A DNA stretch of 64,000 nucleotides from assembly GCA_041912595.1 (NCBI GenBank), contig JAYRMR010000003.1:62001-126000 (forward strand). Direction: 5' to 3'. A program made the position numbers and the translations under genes. This DNA comes from Roseateles_B sp041912595 (GTDB lineage Bacteria > Pseudomonadota > Gammaproteobacteria > Burkholderiales > Burkholderiaceae_C). Every line of letters begins with the position of its first letter. The first letter of the stretch is position 1. Shown piece by piece: positions 1 through 8,122 of the stretch. The notes below the pieces were generated by a model, which saw nothing but the letters and a program-made list of their open reading frames with translations, did not search any database and was not told the DNA's origin.

Positions 1-1344
1 ATCGAAGCCGGGCGCGATGACGCCGCCGTCCCGGACCAGCACGGCCGGCTCCTCGGCAATGGCGCGACTCAGCAGTTCGGCCAGATGCGGCGAGGCCAGC
101 AGGCCGTCGCCCAGGGCCTGCAGCAGGGCGCTGCCCGACGGCGGCACCTGGGACTGCAGGGCGGGGAGCGTCAGCAGCGTGGCGCGCAGGCCCGCCAGCT
201 CGCGCGGGCGCACCTGACGCAGCGCCACACGGGCGGCGATGCGCTCGACGTCCGAGACCTGGCGCAGCGCCTCGCGCAGACCCTCGAAGCCGTGGGAGAG
301 GAAGGTGGCGATGGCGTCATGACGGGCCACGGCCTCGCTGCGCTCGCGCTTCGGATGGAGCAGCCACTGGCGCAGCGCCCGGCTGCCCATGCCGGTGCGG
401 CAGCTGTCCAGCAGCGAGAGCAGGGTGGGGCTGGTCTCGCCGCGCAGCGTCTGCGTCAGCTCCAGGTTGCGCTGGGTGGCCGGAGGGAGGTCCAGCAGCT
501 CGGAGGCGCGCTGCACCTGCAGGCTCTTGACGTGAGCCAAGGCCCGGCCCTGGGTGTGTTCGGCGTAGCTGAGCAGCGCCGCGGCGGCGGCCTGGGCGGC
601 CGTCAGCTCCTGGGCATTCAGGCCCTGCAGGCTGGCCACGCCCAGCTGCTCGCAAAGCTTGCGCAGGCCCAGGGCGGTGTCGAACTGCCAGCTGGGGCGG
701 TTGGTGATGGGCAGTCGCGCCGCCAGCACGCCGGCGGGCTGCCGCTCCCGGTCCACCAACACCTCGGCAGGGGAGAGGCGGGCGAGCCAGGACGGCAGCT
801 CTTCGGCGCTGCACTCGGCCAGACCCAGCTGCCCCTGGGTCAGCGACAGCCATGCCAGGCCCAGCGTGGGCTTGGCGCGGGCGCCGGTGCTGGCCACGGC
901 GAGCAGGATGCTGTCCTGCTTGTCGGCCAGCAGTTCGGTGTCCGTGACGGTGCCGGGCGTGACCACGCGCACCACCTTGCGCTCGACCGGCCCCTTGGTG
1001 GCCCCCACCTCGCCGACCTGCTCGGCGATGGCCACCGCCTCGCCCAGCTTGATGAGCTTGGCCAGGTAGGCCTCCAGCGCATTCACGGGGACCCCGGCCA
1101 TCACCACCGGCTCGCCGGCACTTTGGCCGCGCACCGTCAGCGTGATGTCCAGCAGCGCGTTGGCCTTGCGGGCGTCGTCGTAGAAGACCTCGTAGAAATC
1201 CCCCATGCGATAGAAGACCAGGGTGTCCGGGAACTCGGCCTTGATGCGCAGGTACTGCGCCATCATGGGCGTGTGGGCGGAGAAGTCCTGGGCTGCTGGG
1301 GCGGCCTGACCTGCGTAGGCGGCGCTGCTGGGGGCTTGGGCCAT
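1..1344 (-). CDS. mutS: DNA mismatch repair protein MutS (5' part, cut by window start)
   Basis: This is the mismatch-recognition ATPase of methyl-directed repair. The reverse strand reads open from the ATG at 1344 to base 1, giving 448 residues; the ATPase half lies outside the window. Residues 25-55 carry the mismatch-binding N-terminal motif MGDFYEVFYDDA, with the Phe-x-Glu pair that stacks on the mismatch. The connector and lever domains follow, ending in a core region containing GMGSRALRQWL. The ATG at 1344 gives an N-terminus slightly longer than in E. coli. It cooperates with MutL, encoded separately at 29.5-31.4 kb. A LexA-type promoter about 170 bases upstream points away from it, although the box itself is symmetric. 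Confidence 0.95.
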   Translation of the reverse strand, partial: MAQAPSSAAYAGQAAPAAQDFSAHTPMMAQYLRIKAEFPDTLVFYRMGDFYEVFYDDARKANALLDITLTVRGQSAGEPVVMAGVPVNALEAYLAKLIKLGEAVAIAEQVGEVGATKGPVERKVVRVVTPGTVTDTELLADKQDSILLAVASTGARAKPTLGLAWLSLTQGQLGLAECSAEELPSWLARLSPAEVLVDRERQPAGVLAARLPITNRPSWQFDTALGLRKLCEQLGVASLQGLNAQELTAAQAAAAALLSYAEHTQGRALAHVKSLQVQRASELLDLPPATQRNLELTQTLRGETSPTLLSLLDSCRTGMGSRALRQWLLHPKRERSEAVARHDAIATFLSHGFEGLREALRQVSDVERIAARVALRQVRPRELAGLRATLLTLPALQSQVPPSGSALLQALGDGLLASPHLAELLSRAIAEEPAVLVRDGGVIAPGFD

Positions 1345-1514
1345 GTCGGCGTCGAAGAGTCGGTAGGTGGAGAGTGAGTCCGGCAGGGCTCACGGGGGAC
1401 GCATCTTAGCGGCTGCCCGGCCGGATCTGTCGCCGTGCGCCGGCTCTGCGTGCCCTTTGGCGGCTTTGCCTCCTCAGTCCTGGCGACGTGCGGAACCCGC
1501 GGCAGCAAAATCAC

Positions 1515-1543
1515 TTGAATACTGTATGCGCATACAGTATTCT
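1515..1543 (+). promoter_or_regulatory. LexA (SOS) box embedded in a sigma-70 promoter
   Basis: Bases 1517-1542 form a perfect 26-bp palindrome with half-site GAATACTGTATGC. It contains the canonical LexA pattern CTGT-N8-ACAG. A -35 hexamer TTGAAT (1515-1520) and a -10 hexamer TATTCT (1538-1543) lie exactly 17 bp apart, so bound LexA would occlude the whole promoter. Expected transcription starts near 1550 on the plus strand, toward the small gene at 1624. Weaker elements (AAGAAT/TATTCA) are present on the other strand, toward mutS. Confidence 0.85.
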
Positions 1544-1623
1544 TGCGCCATCACGAAGTTCCGGCAGGCCCGCCACACTGGCGCCGCCTGCCACCTGGTC
1601 AAGCAAGAAAGCGGGAGCAGCAG

Positions 1624-1779
1624 ATGGCAGCGGTCAAGCGCATGGGCGTGAAAGTGGGCATGAGGGTCAGCCAGGCGGTCGGTGGCAGCGTCGGGGTGCG
1701 CATGCAGGAGCCGGAGTCCTGGATCCTGGGGATCGGCGGTCTGACCGTCCTCGGCCTGGCCTTCGGTGTGCTGGGCTGA
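1624..1779 (+). CDS. Putative SOS-induced 51-aa single-span membrane protein
   Basis: I do not recognise this family. The ATG at 1624 is preceded by GGGAG at a 6-base spacing and lies about 75 bases downstream of the predicted start of a LexA-controlled promoter. The product has a basic N-terminal half (MAAVKRMGVKVGMRVSQ) and one hydrophobic segment at residues 33-51 running to the C-terminus, so it should be a single-pass inner-membrane peptide. Its architecture and SOS promoter resemble small damage-induced division inhibitors such as Caulobacter SidA, but I see no sequence identity to claim. The EPES before the hydrophobic stretch recalls PEP-CTERM signals, but the basic tail is absent. 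An upstream in-frame ATG at 1543 overlaps the -10 element and has no ribosome site. Confidence 0.55.
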   Translation: MAAVKRMGVKVGMRVSQAVGGSVGVRMQEPESWILGIGGLTVLGLAFGVLG

Positions 1780-1848
1780 ATCGCCTGAATCATTCAGTTG
1801 AGGCCTTGGGGGCAAGCGCTGCGGTCAAGCTAGGCCCGGCCTGCCACG

Positions 1849-2852
1849 CTATCGGCGGGCCGGCAGGGGAATGAAGTCTGCTTCGCCCGCCACGGCCGGA
1901 AATCGCCCCTCGGCCCAGTCGCGCGCGGCCTCGTCAATGCGCTCCTGGCGGCTGGAGACGAAGTTCCACCACAGGTGCCGGGGCGCGTCCAGGCGATCGC
2001 CGCCCAGCACGATGACGTCCGTGGGCTCCGAGCTCAGGGGCGAGGCCGTGAGTTCGAGGCTGCCGAGGTGGGTGTGATCCGCTGTGGGCACGAGGGTGTC
2101 GTCCGCGGCGGGCAAGGTCGGGACGGCTGGCGTGGATGGCGTCTCGGGCGAAGGCGTGGCGGTCTGACGCCTCGGGAGCACCGCCAATTGGCGTGCCGGA
2201 AGCGGTTCGCCATTGAGCAGCAAGTCCTGCCCGGGCGCGTAGACCGCCAGCTCCTCGGGCAATTCGTCTGCCCAACGGCTCAGGTCCAGCCGGGCGCCGG
2301 GTGACAGGCGGAGGTGGAGGTACAAGGTGGCCGTCGCGGTCCTGACGGGCGAGCGCAGGCCGCCCAAGCCACCCACGAGCAGTCGCACGCAGGCACCGTC
2401 GCAGTCGATCATCGGCAGTTCGTCCGCTGCCACATGCTGGAAGGTGGGGGCGCAGTCTTCCTCGTGCAGCGGCAGGGCGCACCACAATTGCAGCCCGTGC
2501 AGGGTGTAGGCACTGCCCCGGAGGTGTTCGGGCGCTCGCTGTGCACGATGCCCCGGCCCGCCGTCATCCAGTTGATGTCCCCCGGCCGGATCTCCTGGCG
2601 TGCACCGGTGCTGTCGTGGTGCAGCAGGCCGCCCTCGAACAGATAGCTGACCGTGCTCAGCCCGATGTGCGGGTGCGGCCGCACGTCATGGGCCGGGTCT
2701 CCGTGGCTCGTGGCCGGGCCGAAGTGGTCCATGAAGATGAAGGGGCCGACGCTGCGCTGCCCGAGCGCCGGGAGCAGCCGCAGCACCTTGAAGCCGCCGC
2801 CGAGGTCCTTGTCATGCCCGCTGATGAGGCGTGTCGCGTTCATGTTGTCCAT
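1849..2852 (-). pseudogene. Pirin-family protein, frameshifted
   Basis: This is an iron-binding bicupin of the pirin family (redox regulator or quercetinase-like). The N-terminal cupin is read from the ATG at 2852 (or 2843, which has AGGA 10 bases upstream). It includes the metal-ligand motif RPHPHIGLSTV and ends in GRGIVHSER. The rest of the protein (SAYTLHGLQLWCALPLHEED onward, to stop at 1849) is in another frame. The break lies at 2531-2540 in a GCGC-rich stretch. Restoring one or four bases (for example a lost GCGC) gives the family-typical run HSERAPEH. It is either a genuine recent pseudogene or an assembly error; the rest of both halves is intact and well conserved. Confidence 0.8.
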
Positions 2853-3022
2853 GTCCTGTACTTGATGGGGCTCGAGTGCCCGAGGGGCGTTGAGGGCCGT
2901 GTCCAGTGGAACGGCGGTCGCGGGGGAGTCGCCAGTGCGGCCCGCTGGCTCGATCACCCAGCATACGGGCTCCGTGGGGTGGCTGCGCCTTGCGTGGTGG
3001 CCGTTTTGGGCTTCTCCTGTTC

Positions 3023-3064
3023 GTGGCGGTGGCGGTGGCGGTGGCGGTGGCGGTGGCGGTGGCG
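3023..3064. repeat. Hexanucleotide microsatellite (GTGGCG)x7
   Basis: Seven perfect tandem copies of GTGGCG sit between the pirin start and its presumed operator. On the pirin-sense strand the array is (CGCCAC)n. The G-rich strand has evenly spaced GG pairs that could form a two-tetrad quadruplex. Perfect arrays like this are prone to slippage. Confidence 0.9.
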
Positions 3065-3066
3065 TA

Positions 3067-3087
3067 GTTACAGACCTAGTCTGCAAC
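3067..3087. promoter_or_regulatory. Candidate TetR-family operator upstream of pirin
   Basis: This is a 21-bp inverted repeat with arms GTTACAGAC and GTCTGCAAC around a CTA centre; only the fourth position and the centre break symmetry. The CAGAC/GTCTG arms are typical of TetR/AcrR operators. No regulator gene is adjacent. Confidence 0.45.
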
Positions 3088-3214
3088 ATGGGCATTGGGC
3101 CAAGTGCTCGCCTGTCGCGGCGCTACAAGGCGGCTGCTTCGCGGGGTGCCTCTGCTGCGATGGGGCCGCCCTTGCATTGAGGCGGGATTCAGTCTTGCCC
3201 GCCATTTCGTCATT

Positions 3215-3259
3215 CCGCTGTTCCCGCTGTTCCCGCTGTTCCCGCTGTTCCCGCTGTTC
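3215..3259. repeat. Nonanucleotide tandem repeat (CCGCTGTTC)x5
   Basis: Five perfect 9-bp copies, followed by a decayed sixth (CCGTTATTT). They lie about 165 bases upstream of edd in non-coding sequence. In the opposite strand they would encode a meaningless Gly-Thr-Ala repeat. Confidence 0.9.
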
Positions 3260-3425
3260 CCGTTATTTCGGCTGTGTCCCCGTCTGCACGTTGTGTTTCA
3301 CAGCGGCATGCCTGCAGAGCCCTTCCTGCCTGTACTCGGCTTGTAACCCACGGAAGGCTCAGTTCTTGTAATATGGTTACCAACTTAACAAGGGTTGAGT
3401 TACATCCACCCGGTAGACGAGACGC

Positions 3426-5240
3426 ATGAACAAGACGCTGCAAACCGTGACCGCCCGCATCCGCGAGCGCAGTGCCCCGGACCGTGAACGCTATCTGGCC
3501 GAACTCGACCGTCTGGCGCAGCGCAAGCGCGGCCCCGAGCGCATGGGCTGCGCCAACGTCGCCCATGCCTTCGCCGCCATGCCGCCGAACGACAAGCTGC
3601 GCATCGTGGCCGAGCGGCCCACGCACCTGGGTGTGGTGACGGCCTATAACGATGTGCTCTCCGCCCATCAGCCCTACGAACGCTACCCGGACCTCATCCG
3701 CGACGAGGCTCGCCGCCACGGCGCCACGGTGCAGGTCGCCGGCGGGGTGCCGGCGATGTGCGACGGCGTGACGCAAGGCCTGCCCGGCATGGAGCTGAGC
3801 CTGTTCAGCCGCGATGCCATCGCGATGGGCACGGCCGTCGCCCTGAGCCATGACGTCTTCGATGCCGCCCTGCTGCTGGGCATCTGCGACAAGATCGTGC
3901 CGGGTCTGCTCATTGGCGCCCTGAGTTTCGGCCATCTGCCTTGCGTGTTCGTGCCCGCCGGCCCCATGGGATCGGGCCTCTCGAACAGCGACAAGGCCAA
4001 GGTCCGCGAGCTGTACGCCCAAGGCAAGGTCGGGCGCGAGGAACTGCTCAAGGCCGAGTCCGCCGCCTACCACGGGGCGGGCACCTGCACCTTCTACGGC
4101 ACCGCAAACAGCAACCAGATGCTGCTGGAGGCGATGGGCCTGCACGTGCCGGGCGCCGCCTTCATCCACCCGCATGACGACCTGCGGGAGCAACTGAGCC
4201 GCGAAGCCGTCCGTCAGGCCCTGCGCATCGCTCCGGGCGCCGACTTCACGCCCATCGGCCGTGTGGTGGACGAACGCTGCATCGTCAATGCCATGGTCGC
4301 GCTGCTGGCCACCGGCGGCTCCACCAACCACCTGATCCACTGGGTGGCCGTGGCGCGGGCGGCGGGCATCCATATCGACTGGACGGACTTCTCGGAGCTC
4401 TCCGCCGTGGTGCCGCTGCTGGCCCGCGTCTACCCCAACGGCAGTGCCGACGTGAACCAGTTCCAGGCGGCCGGCGGCCCGGGCTTCGTGATCCGCGAGC
4501 TGCTGGGAGCGGGCCTGATGCACGGCGAGGTGCTAACCATCCAGGGCCCAGGCCTCGAGGCCTATGGCCGTGTGCCGCATGCCAGCGCCGAAGGCCTGAC
4601 CTGGCAGGACCTGCCCGCCGGCTCCGGCGACACCAGCGTCGTGCGGACCGCGGCCGAGCCCTTCAGCGTCACCGGCGGCCTCAAGCTGCTCTCGGGCAAT
4701 CTGGGCCGCGCGGTGATCAAGGTGTCGGCCGTCCCGGAAGACCGTCATGTGGTGGAGGCGCCGTGCCGCATTTTCCATGATCAGGACGCCATGCAGGCGG
4801 CCTTCAAGGCCGGCGAGCTGGACCGCGACGTGGTCGTGGTGGTCCGCTTCCAGGGCCCGCAGGCCAATGGCATGCCCGAGCTGCACAAGCTCACGCCGCC
4901 CCTGGCCGTGCTGCAGGGCAAGGGTTTCAAAGTGGCCCTCGTGACCGATGGACGCATGAGCGGCGCGTCGGGCAAGGTGCCCGCCGCCATCCACGTGAGT
5001 CCGGAGTCCCTGGCGGGCGGCCCGCTGGCGCGGCTGCAGGATGGCGACGTCGTGCGGCTCGATGCCGTGACGGGCGAACTCTCGGCACGGGTGTCGACGG
5101 AAGTCTGGGAGGCTCGCGCGCTGGCCACCCTCGACCCGGCGCAGGCCGCCGACAGCGCGACCGGGCTGGGCCGCAACCTCTTCGGGGGATTCCGCCGCAA
5201 CGTTCGCAGCGCCGAGGAGGGCGCCGTGACGTGGCTCTGA
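3426..5240 (+). CDS. edd: Phosphogluconate dehydratase
   Basis: Converts 6-phosphogluconate to 2-keto-3-deoxy-6-phosphogluconate, the first committed step of the Entner-Doudoroff pathway, in the cytoplasm. The 604 residues match the family length. Iron-sulfur ligand motifs of the IlvD/Edd family are visible: VAGGVPAMCDGVTQG (about 105-118), LLGICDKIVPG (about 155-165) and GTCTFYGTANSNQM (about 220-233). The C-terminal barrel motif VTDGRMSGASGK is also present and distinguishes the family well. It is followed after 93 bases by eda on the same strand, so the two are probably co-transcribed. The start is the first ATG after an AT-rich promoter-like region. Confidence 0.96.
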   Translation: MNKTLQTVTARIRERSAPDRERYLAELDRLAQRKRGPERMGCANVAHAFAAMPPNDKLRIVAERPTHLGVVTAYNDVLSAHQPYERYPDLIRDEARRHGATVQVAGGVPAMCDGVTQGLPGMELSLFSRDAIAMGTAVALSHDVFDAALLLGICDKIVPGLLIGALSFGHLPCVFVPAGPMGSGLSNSDKAKVRELYAQGKVGREELLKAESAAYHGAGTCTFYGTANSNQMLLEAMGLHVPGAAFIHPHDDLREQLSREAVRQALRIAPGADFTPIGRVVDERCIVNAMVALLATGGSTNHLIHWVAVARAAGIHIDWTDFSELSAVVPLLARVYPNGSADVNQFQAAGGPGFVIRELLGAGLMHGEVLTIQGPGLEAYGRVPHASAEGLTWQDLPAGSGDTSVVRTAAEPFSVTGGLKLLSGNLGRAVIKVSAVPEDRHVVEAPCRIFHDQDAMQAAFKAGELDRDVVVVVRFQGPQANGMPELHKLTPPLAVLQGKGFKVALVTDGRMSGASGKVPAAIHVSPESLAGGPLARLQDGDVVRLDAVTGELSARVSTEVWEARALATLDPAQAADSATGLGRNLFGGFRRNVRSAEEGAVTWL

Positions 5241-5333
5241 CCGGTCGATGACGTGCCCATGATCTCGCATTGACGCACCGCCACCCCCGGCCCCTTCCGA
5301 ACCCTTGATCGCCTCACCCCCACTGGAATCCGC

Positions 5334-5963
5334 ATGAGCCATCAGACCCTCAGCCTCGCCAGCCACGGCCCCGTCATCCCCGTCATCGTGATCCACAAGC
5401 TGGAGCATGCCGTGCCACTGGCGTTGGCGCTGGTCGCCGGGGGCGTGAAGGTGCTGGAGGTGACGCTGCGCACCCCGGTGGCGCTGCAGGCCATGGAGGC
5501 CATGGCGCGCGCGGTGCCGGAGGCCATCGTCGGCGCCGGCACGCTGCGCACCGCCGCAGACGTCGCCGCCGCCAAGAGCGCGGGCTGCCGCTTCGGCGTG
5601 AGCCCGGGCTTCAGCACCGAGATCGCCGTGGCGGCCCAGGGGCAAGACCTGCCCCTGCTGCCGGGCGTGTCCACCGCCAGCGAGGTCATGCAGGCCAATG
5701 CGGCGGGCTATCACTTCCTGAAGCTGTTCCCGGCCGTGGCTGTCGGCGGCGTGAACCTGCTCAAGGCGCTGGCCGGCCCGTTCCCCGACGTGGCCTTCTG
5801 CCCGACGGGCGGGATCACACCGGAGTCGGCGCCGCAATTCCTGTCGCTGCCCAATGTGAAGGTCTGCGGCGGTTCCTGGCTGACGCCGCAGGACGCGCTG
5901 GATGCCGGCGACTGGGCCCGCATCACCCAGCTGGCGAAGGCCACCCACGCCCTGAGGGCTTGA
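5334..5963 (+). CDS. eda: KDPG aldolase (2-keto-3-deoxy-6-phosphogluconate aldolase)
   Basis: Cleaves KDPG to pyruvate and glyceraldehyde-3-phosphate, completing the Entner-Doudoroff branch started by the adjacent edd. At 209 residues it is a class I TIM-barrel aldolase. PVIVIHKLEHA at the start, LEVTLRTPVALQAME (catalytic Glu region), GAGTLRTAADV, and the Schiff-base lysine in FLKLFPA (about residue 129) are all present, as is PTGGI near the end. GGAA precedes the ATG. A copy of the dispersed 10-mer GCAAGACCTG occurs at 5642-5651, where it uses the rare CAA codon. Confidence 0.96.
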   Translation: MSHQTLSLASHGPVIPVIVIHKLEHAVPLALALVAGGVKVLEVTLRTPVALQAMEAMARAVPEAIVGAGTLRTAADVAAAKSAGCRFGVSPGFSTEIAVAAQGQDLPLLPGVSTASEVMQANAAGYHFLKLFPAVAVGGVNLLKALAGPFPDVAFCPTGGITPESAPQFLSLPNVKVCGGSWLTPQDALDAGDWARITQLAKATHALRA

Positions 5964-6079
5964 GCATCGCTCAAGGACGGCAGGACCGCCGCCGCGGGTT
6001 TGCCGCTTAGGAACGGTCAAGGATCGGGGGGGCGGGCACTGGTGCCATGGCTAGCCATCGTCAGGCGCAACGTTCATGC

Positions 6080-6640
6080 GCCAGTTGCTGGCTCAACCTC
6101 CTGGCGCTGTTTCCCGGCTCATCGCTAGGGGCGGATGATCTGCGTGACGACGGAGGGCGCCTCGTCCGCTCCGGCGCGTCTGGCACCGGACTGAGGCCGG
6201 TAAATCAGGCTGCGGATCAGGCCCAAAGCAGGCCCAAAGCAGGCCGAAGAGCCCGGCGAGCAGCAGGCCAACTGCTGGCTCATTCCCCTGGTGCGGTGAC
6301 CCCGCTCAAGGTCATGGGCGGGTGACCTGTGTGACGACGGAGGGCTCCTCGTCCGCTCCGGCGCGTCTGGAACCGGACTGAGGCCGGCAAATCAGGCTGC
6401 GGATCAGGCCCAAAGCAGGCCGAAGAGCCCGGCGAGCAGCAGGCCAGCTGCTGGCTCATTCCCCTGGTGCGGTGACCCCGCTCAAGGTCATGGGCGGGTG
6501 ATCTGCGTGACGGCGAAGGGCCCACCGTCCGCACCGGCGCGTCTGGAACCGGACTGAGGCCGGCAAATCAGGCTGCGGATCAGGCTCAAAGCAGGCCGAA
6601 GAGCCCGGCAAGCAGCAGGCCGGCGAGAAGCAGGCCGGCA
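6080..6640. repeat. Tandem array of about 176-bp repeats (three copies)
   Basis: Three contiguous direct copies lie in the 770-base gap after eda. Corresponding points (CTGAGGCCGG) occur at 6191, 6378 and 6554, giving periods of 187 and 176. The first copy is longer because an 11-mer GCCCAAAGCAG is duplicated at 6221-6242, and its left part (from about 6080) is diverged. Copies two and three are nearly identical. No frame stays open across the array with plausible coding character, and there are no spacers. The remaining bases to 6733 hold a short duplicated GCAGACGTGGGGCG. Confidence 0.85.
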
Positions 6641-6733
6641 GACGTGGGGCGGCAGACGTGGGGCGGGAAGAGGGCCGCGCGGGCGGCGCGTCCGGAAGCG
6701 GGCCGGTCGGGCTCTCGGAGGGAGACTCGCGCC

Positions 6734-7291
6734 TCAGCCCTGGCGCTGCTCGAAGATCAGGCAGGTCGTGCTGGCGTGGGCATAGAGTCGCCCGTCGTGG
6801 CCGACCAGCCGGGCCTCGGCGGTCGAGACTTGGCGACCTCGGTGAGTCACTTCGCCGATGGCGCGCACGAGCGGCACCTTCTCGGTCAGGGCGCGCACCA
6901 GGTTCACCTTGAACTCGAGCGTCGTGTAGCCGCTGCCCGCCTCCAGCGTCGTGTGCACGGCGCAGCCCAGGGCCGAATCCAGCAGCGTGGCGAACCAGCC
7001 GCCGTGCACGGTGCCCAGCGGGTTGTAGTGACGGAACTGCGGTTTGCCCTGGAATACCGCCTGGCCTCGCGCCACCTCGACCAGCAGGAAGTCCAGCGTC
7101 AGCGCGATGGGCGGTGGTGGCAGCTCGCCTGACAGCATCGCCTGCATCTGGGCGAGGCCGTCCAGGCCGGCGAGCTGATCCAGTCGCGCCAGACCCGGCT
7201 GCTTTTGCATGCGCTCGCGCACCTGCGCTTCATCGTCGCACCAGCGTTGGAGCAGGGCGTCAGCGTGCGGGGTGCTCTCGGTTCGGCTCAT
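6734..7291 (-). CDS. PaaI-family hotdog thioesterase
   Basis: A probable acyl-CoA thioesterase of the hotdog fold (PaaI/YigI type); the substrate cannot be told. The 185 residues include an unusual helical N-terminal extension of about 80 residues, then the fold signature NPLGTVHGGWFATLLDSALG (about 90-110), with the His-Gly-Gly typical of the active site, and a C-terminal ASTTCLIF strand. A strong ribosome site (GAGGAG, 6 bases) precedes the ATG at 7291. It lies 66 bases downstream of the exonuclease gene on the same strand and may be its operon partner. Confidence 0.85.
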   Translation of the reverse strand: MSRTESTPHADALLQRWCDDEAQVRERMQKQPGLARLDQLAGLDGLAQMQAMLSGELPPPPIALTLDFLLVEVARGQAVFQGKPQFRHYNPLGTVHGGWFATLLDSALGCAVHTTLEAGSGYTTLEFKVNLVRALTEKVPLVRAIGEVTHRGRQVSTAEARLVGHDGRLYAHASTTCLIFEQRQG

Positions 7292-7357
7292 GGGAACTCC
7301 TCAGGACATTCGAAGGGCGACGTGTGGCGCCGGTATGGGCGTTCCGCCCAGTGCCGT

Positions 7358-8122
7358 TCAATCCACGGTGACGATGACCGGCGCATGGTCGCTCGGCCGC
7401 TCGTTGCGGCGAGGCTGCTTGTCGATCTCGCAGGCCGTCACGCCTGCGCGCAGGGCCGCGCTGACGAGGATGTGGTCGATGCGCAGCCCCTGGTTCTTGC
7501 GGAAGGCCAGGTTGCGGTAGTCCCACCAGCTCCAGCTCTTGGGAGGCTGCTCGAACATCCGGAAGGCGTCGGTCAGGCCCAGGTCGATCAGACCCTGGAA
7601 ATGGGCGCGTTCCTGCGGCGTGCAGTGGATCTGGCCGGCCCAGGCTACGGGATCGTAGACGTCACGGTCTTCGGGGGCGATGTTGAAATCGCCCATCAGC
7701 ACAAGGCGCTCATGCGTCTGCAACTCGGCCCGCACCCACTCACGCAAGGCGTCGAGCCAGCCCATCTTGTAGACGAACTTCTCGCTGTCCGGGGCCTGGC
7801 CATTCGGGAAGTAGGCGCCGATCACGCGGACACCCCCCACCGTGCCGGCGATCACGCGCGCCTGCTCGTCCGCGAGGCCGGGGATGTTCTTGACGACCTC
7901 CGTCGCGGGCGTGCGGCTCAGCAGGGCCACCCCGTTGTAGGTCTTCTGCCCGAACCACTGCACCTGGTAACCGGCGGCACCGATCTCCAGCGTGGGGAAC
8001 TTGTCGTCGGTGAGCTTGGTCTCCTGCAGGACCAGGGCGTCGACGGGATGGGCGGCGAGCCAGTCCAGCAGCTGGGGCAGGCGCACGGCCAGCGAGTTGA
8101 CGTTCCAGGTGGCGAATTTCAT
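7358..8122 (-). CDS. xth: Exodeoxyribonuclease III
   Basis: Apurinic/apyrimidinic endonuclease and 3'-5' exonuclease of base excision repair. From the ATG at 8122 it has 254 residues and begins MKFATWNVNSLAVRLPQ, the usual family start; an open frame 11 codons further upstream is not needed. Motifs of the EEP superfamily are present: WNVNS (Asn), LQETKL (metal Glu), GDFNIAPEDRDV (catalytic Asp/Asn), RIDHILVS and the terminal SDHAPV with the catalytic His. Confidence 0.94.
   Translation of the reverse strand: MKFATWNVNSLAVRLPQLLDWLAAHPVDALVLQETKLTDDKFPTLEIGAAGYQVQWFGQKTYNGVALLSRTPATEVVKNIPGLADEQARVIAGTVGGVRVIGAYFPNGQAPDSEKFVYKMGWLDALREWVRAELQTHERLVLMGDFNIAPEDRDVYDPVAWAGQIHCTPQERAHFQGLIDLGLTDAFRMFEQPPKSWSWWDYRNLAFRKNQGLRIDHILVSAALRAGVTACEIDKQPRRNERPSDHAPVIVTVD

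Larger units (their letters stand above)
2853..3425. other. Long intergenic region between pirin gene and edd
   Basis: There is no convincing gene in these 573 bases. They hold a TetR-type palindrome (3067-3087), a hexanucleotide array (3023-3064) and a nonanucleotide array (3215-3259). Just before edd there is an AT-rich stretch with the imperfect dyad TTGTAA-N5-TTACCAA (about 3363-3381), which could be the edd operator, with TAATAT as a possible -10. An open frame with a run of about 13 prolines continues upstream of pirin to 3095, but it is encoded by the hexamer array and is judged non-coding. Confidence 0.6.

Noticed and set aside
1624..1779. PEP-CTERM sorting signal
   Set aside because: EPES and a hydrophobic stretch are present, but the Arg-rich tail and exported passenger are missing.
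2853..3095. N-terminal polyproline extension of the pirin frame up to an ATG at 3095
   Set aside because: The prolines come from the hexamer microsatellite, and no pirin has such a leader. The start at 2852 or 2843 fits the family.
6080..6640. CRISPR array
   Set aside because: The repeats are 176 bp, contiguous and without unique spacers, and no cas genes are present.
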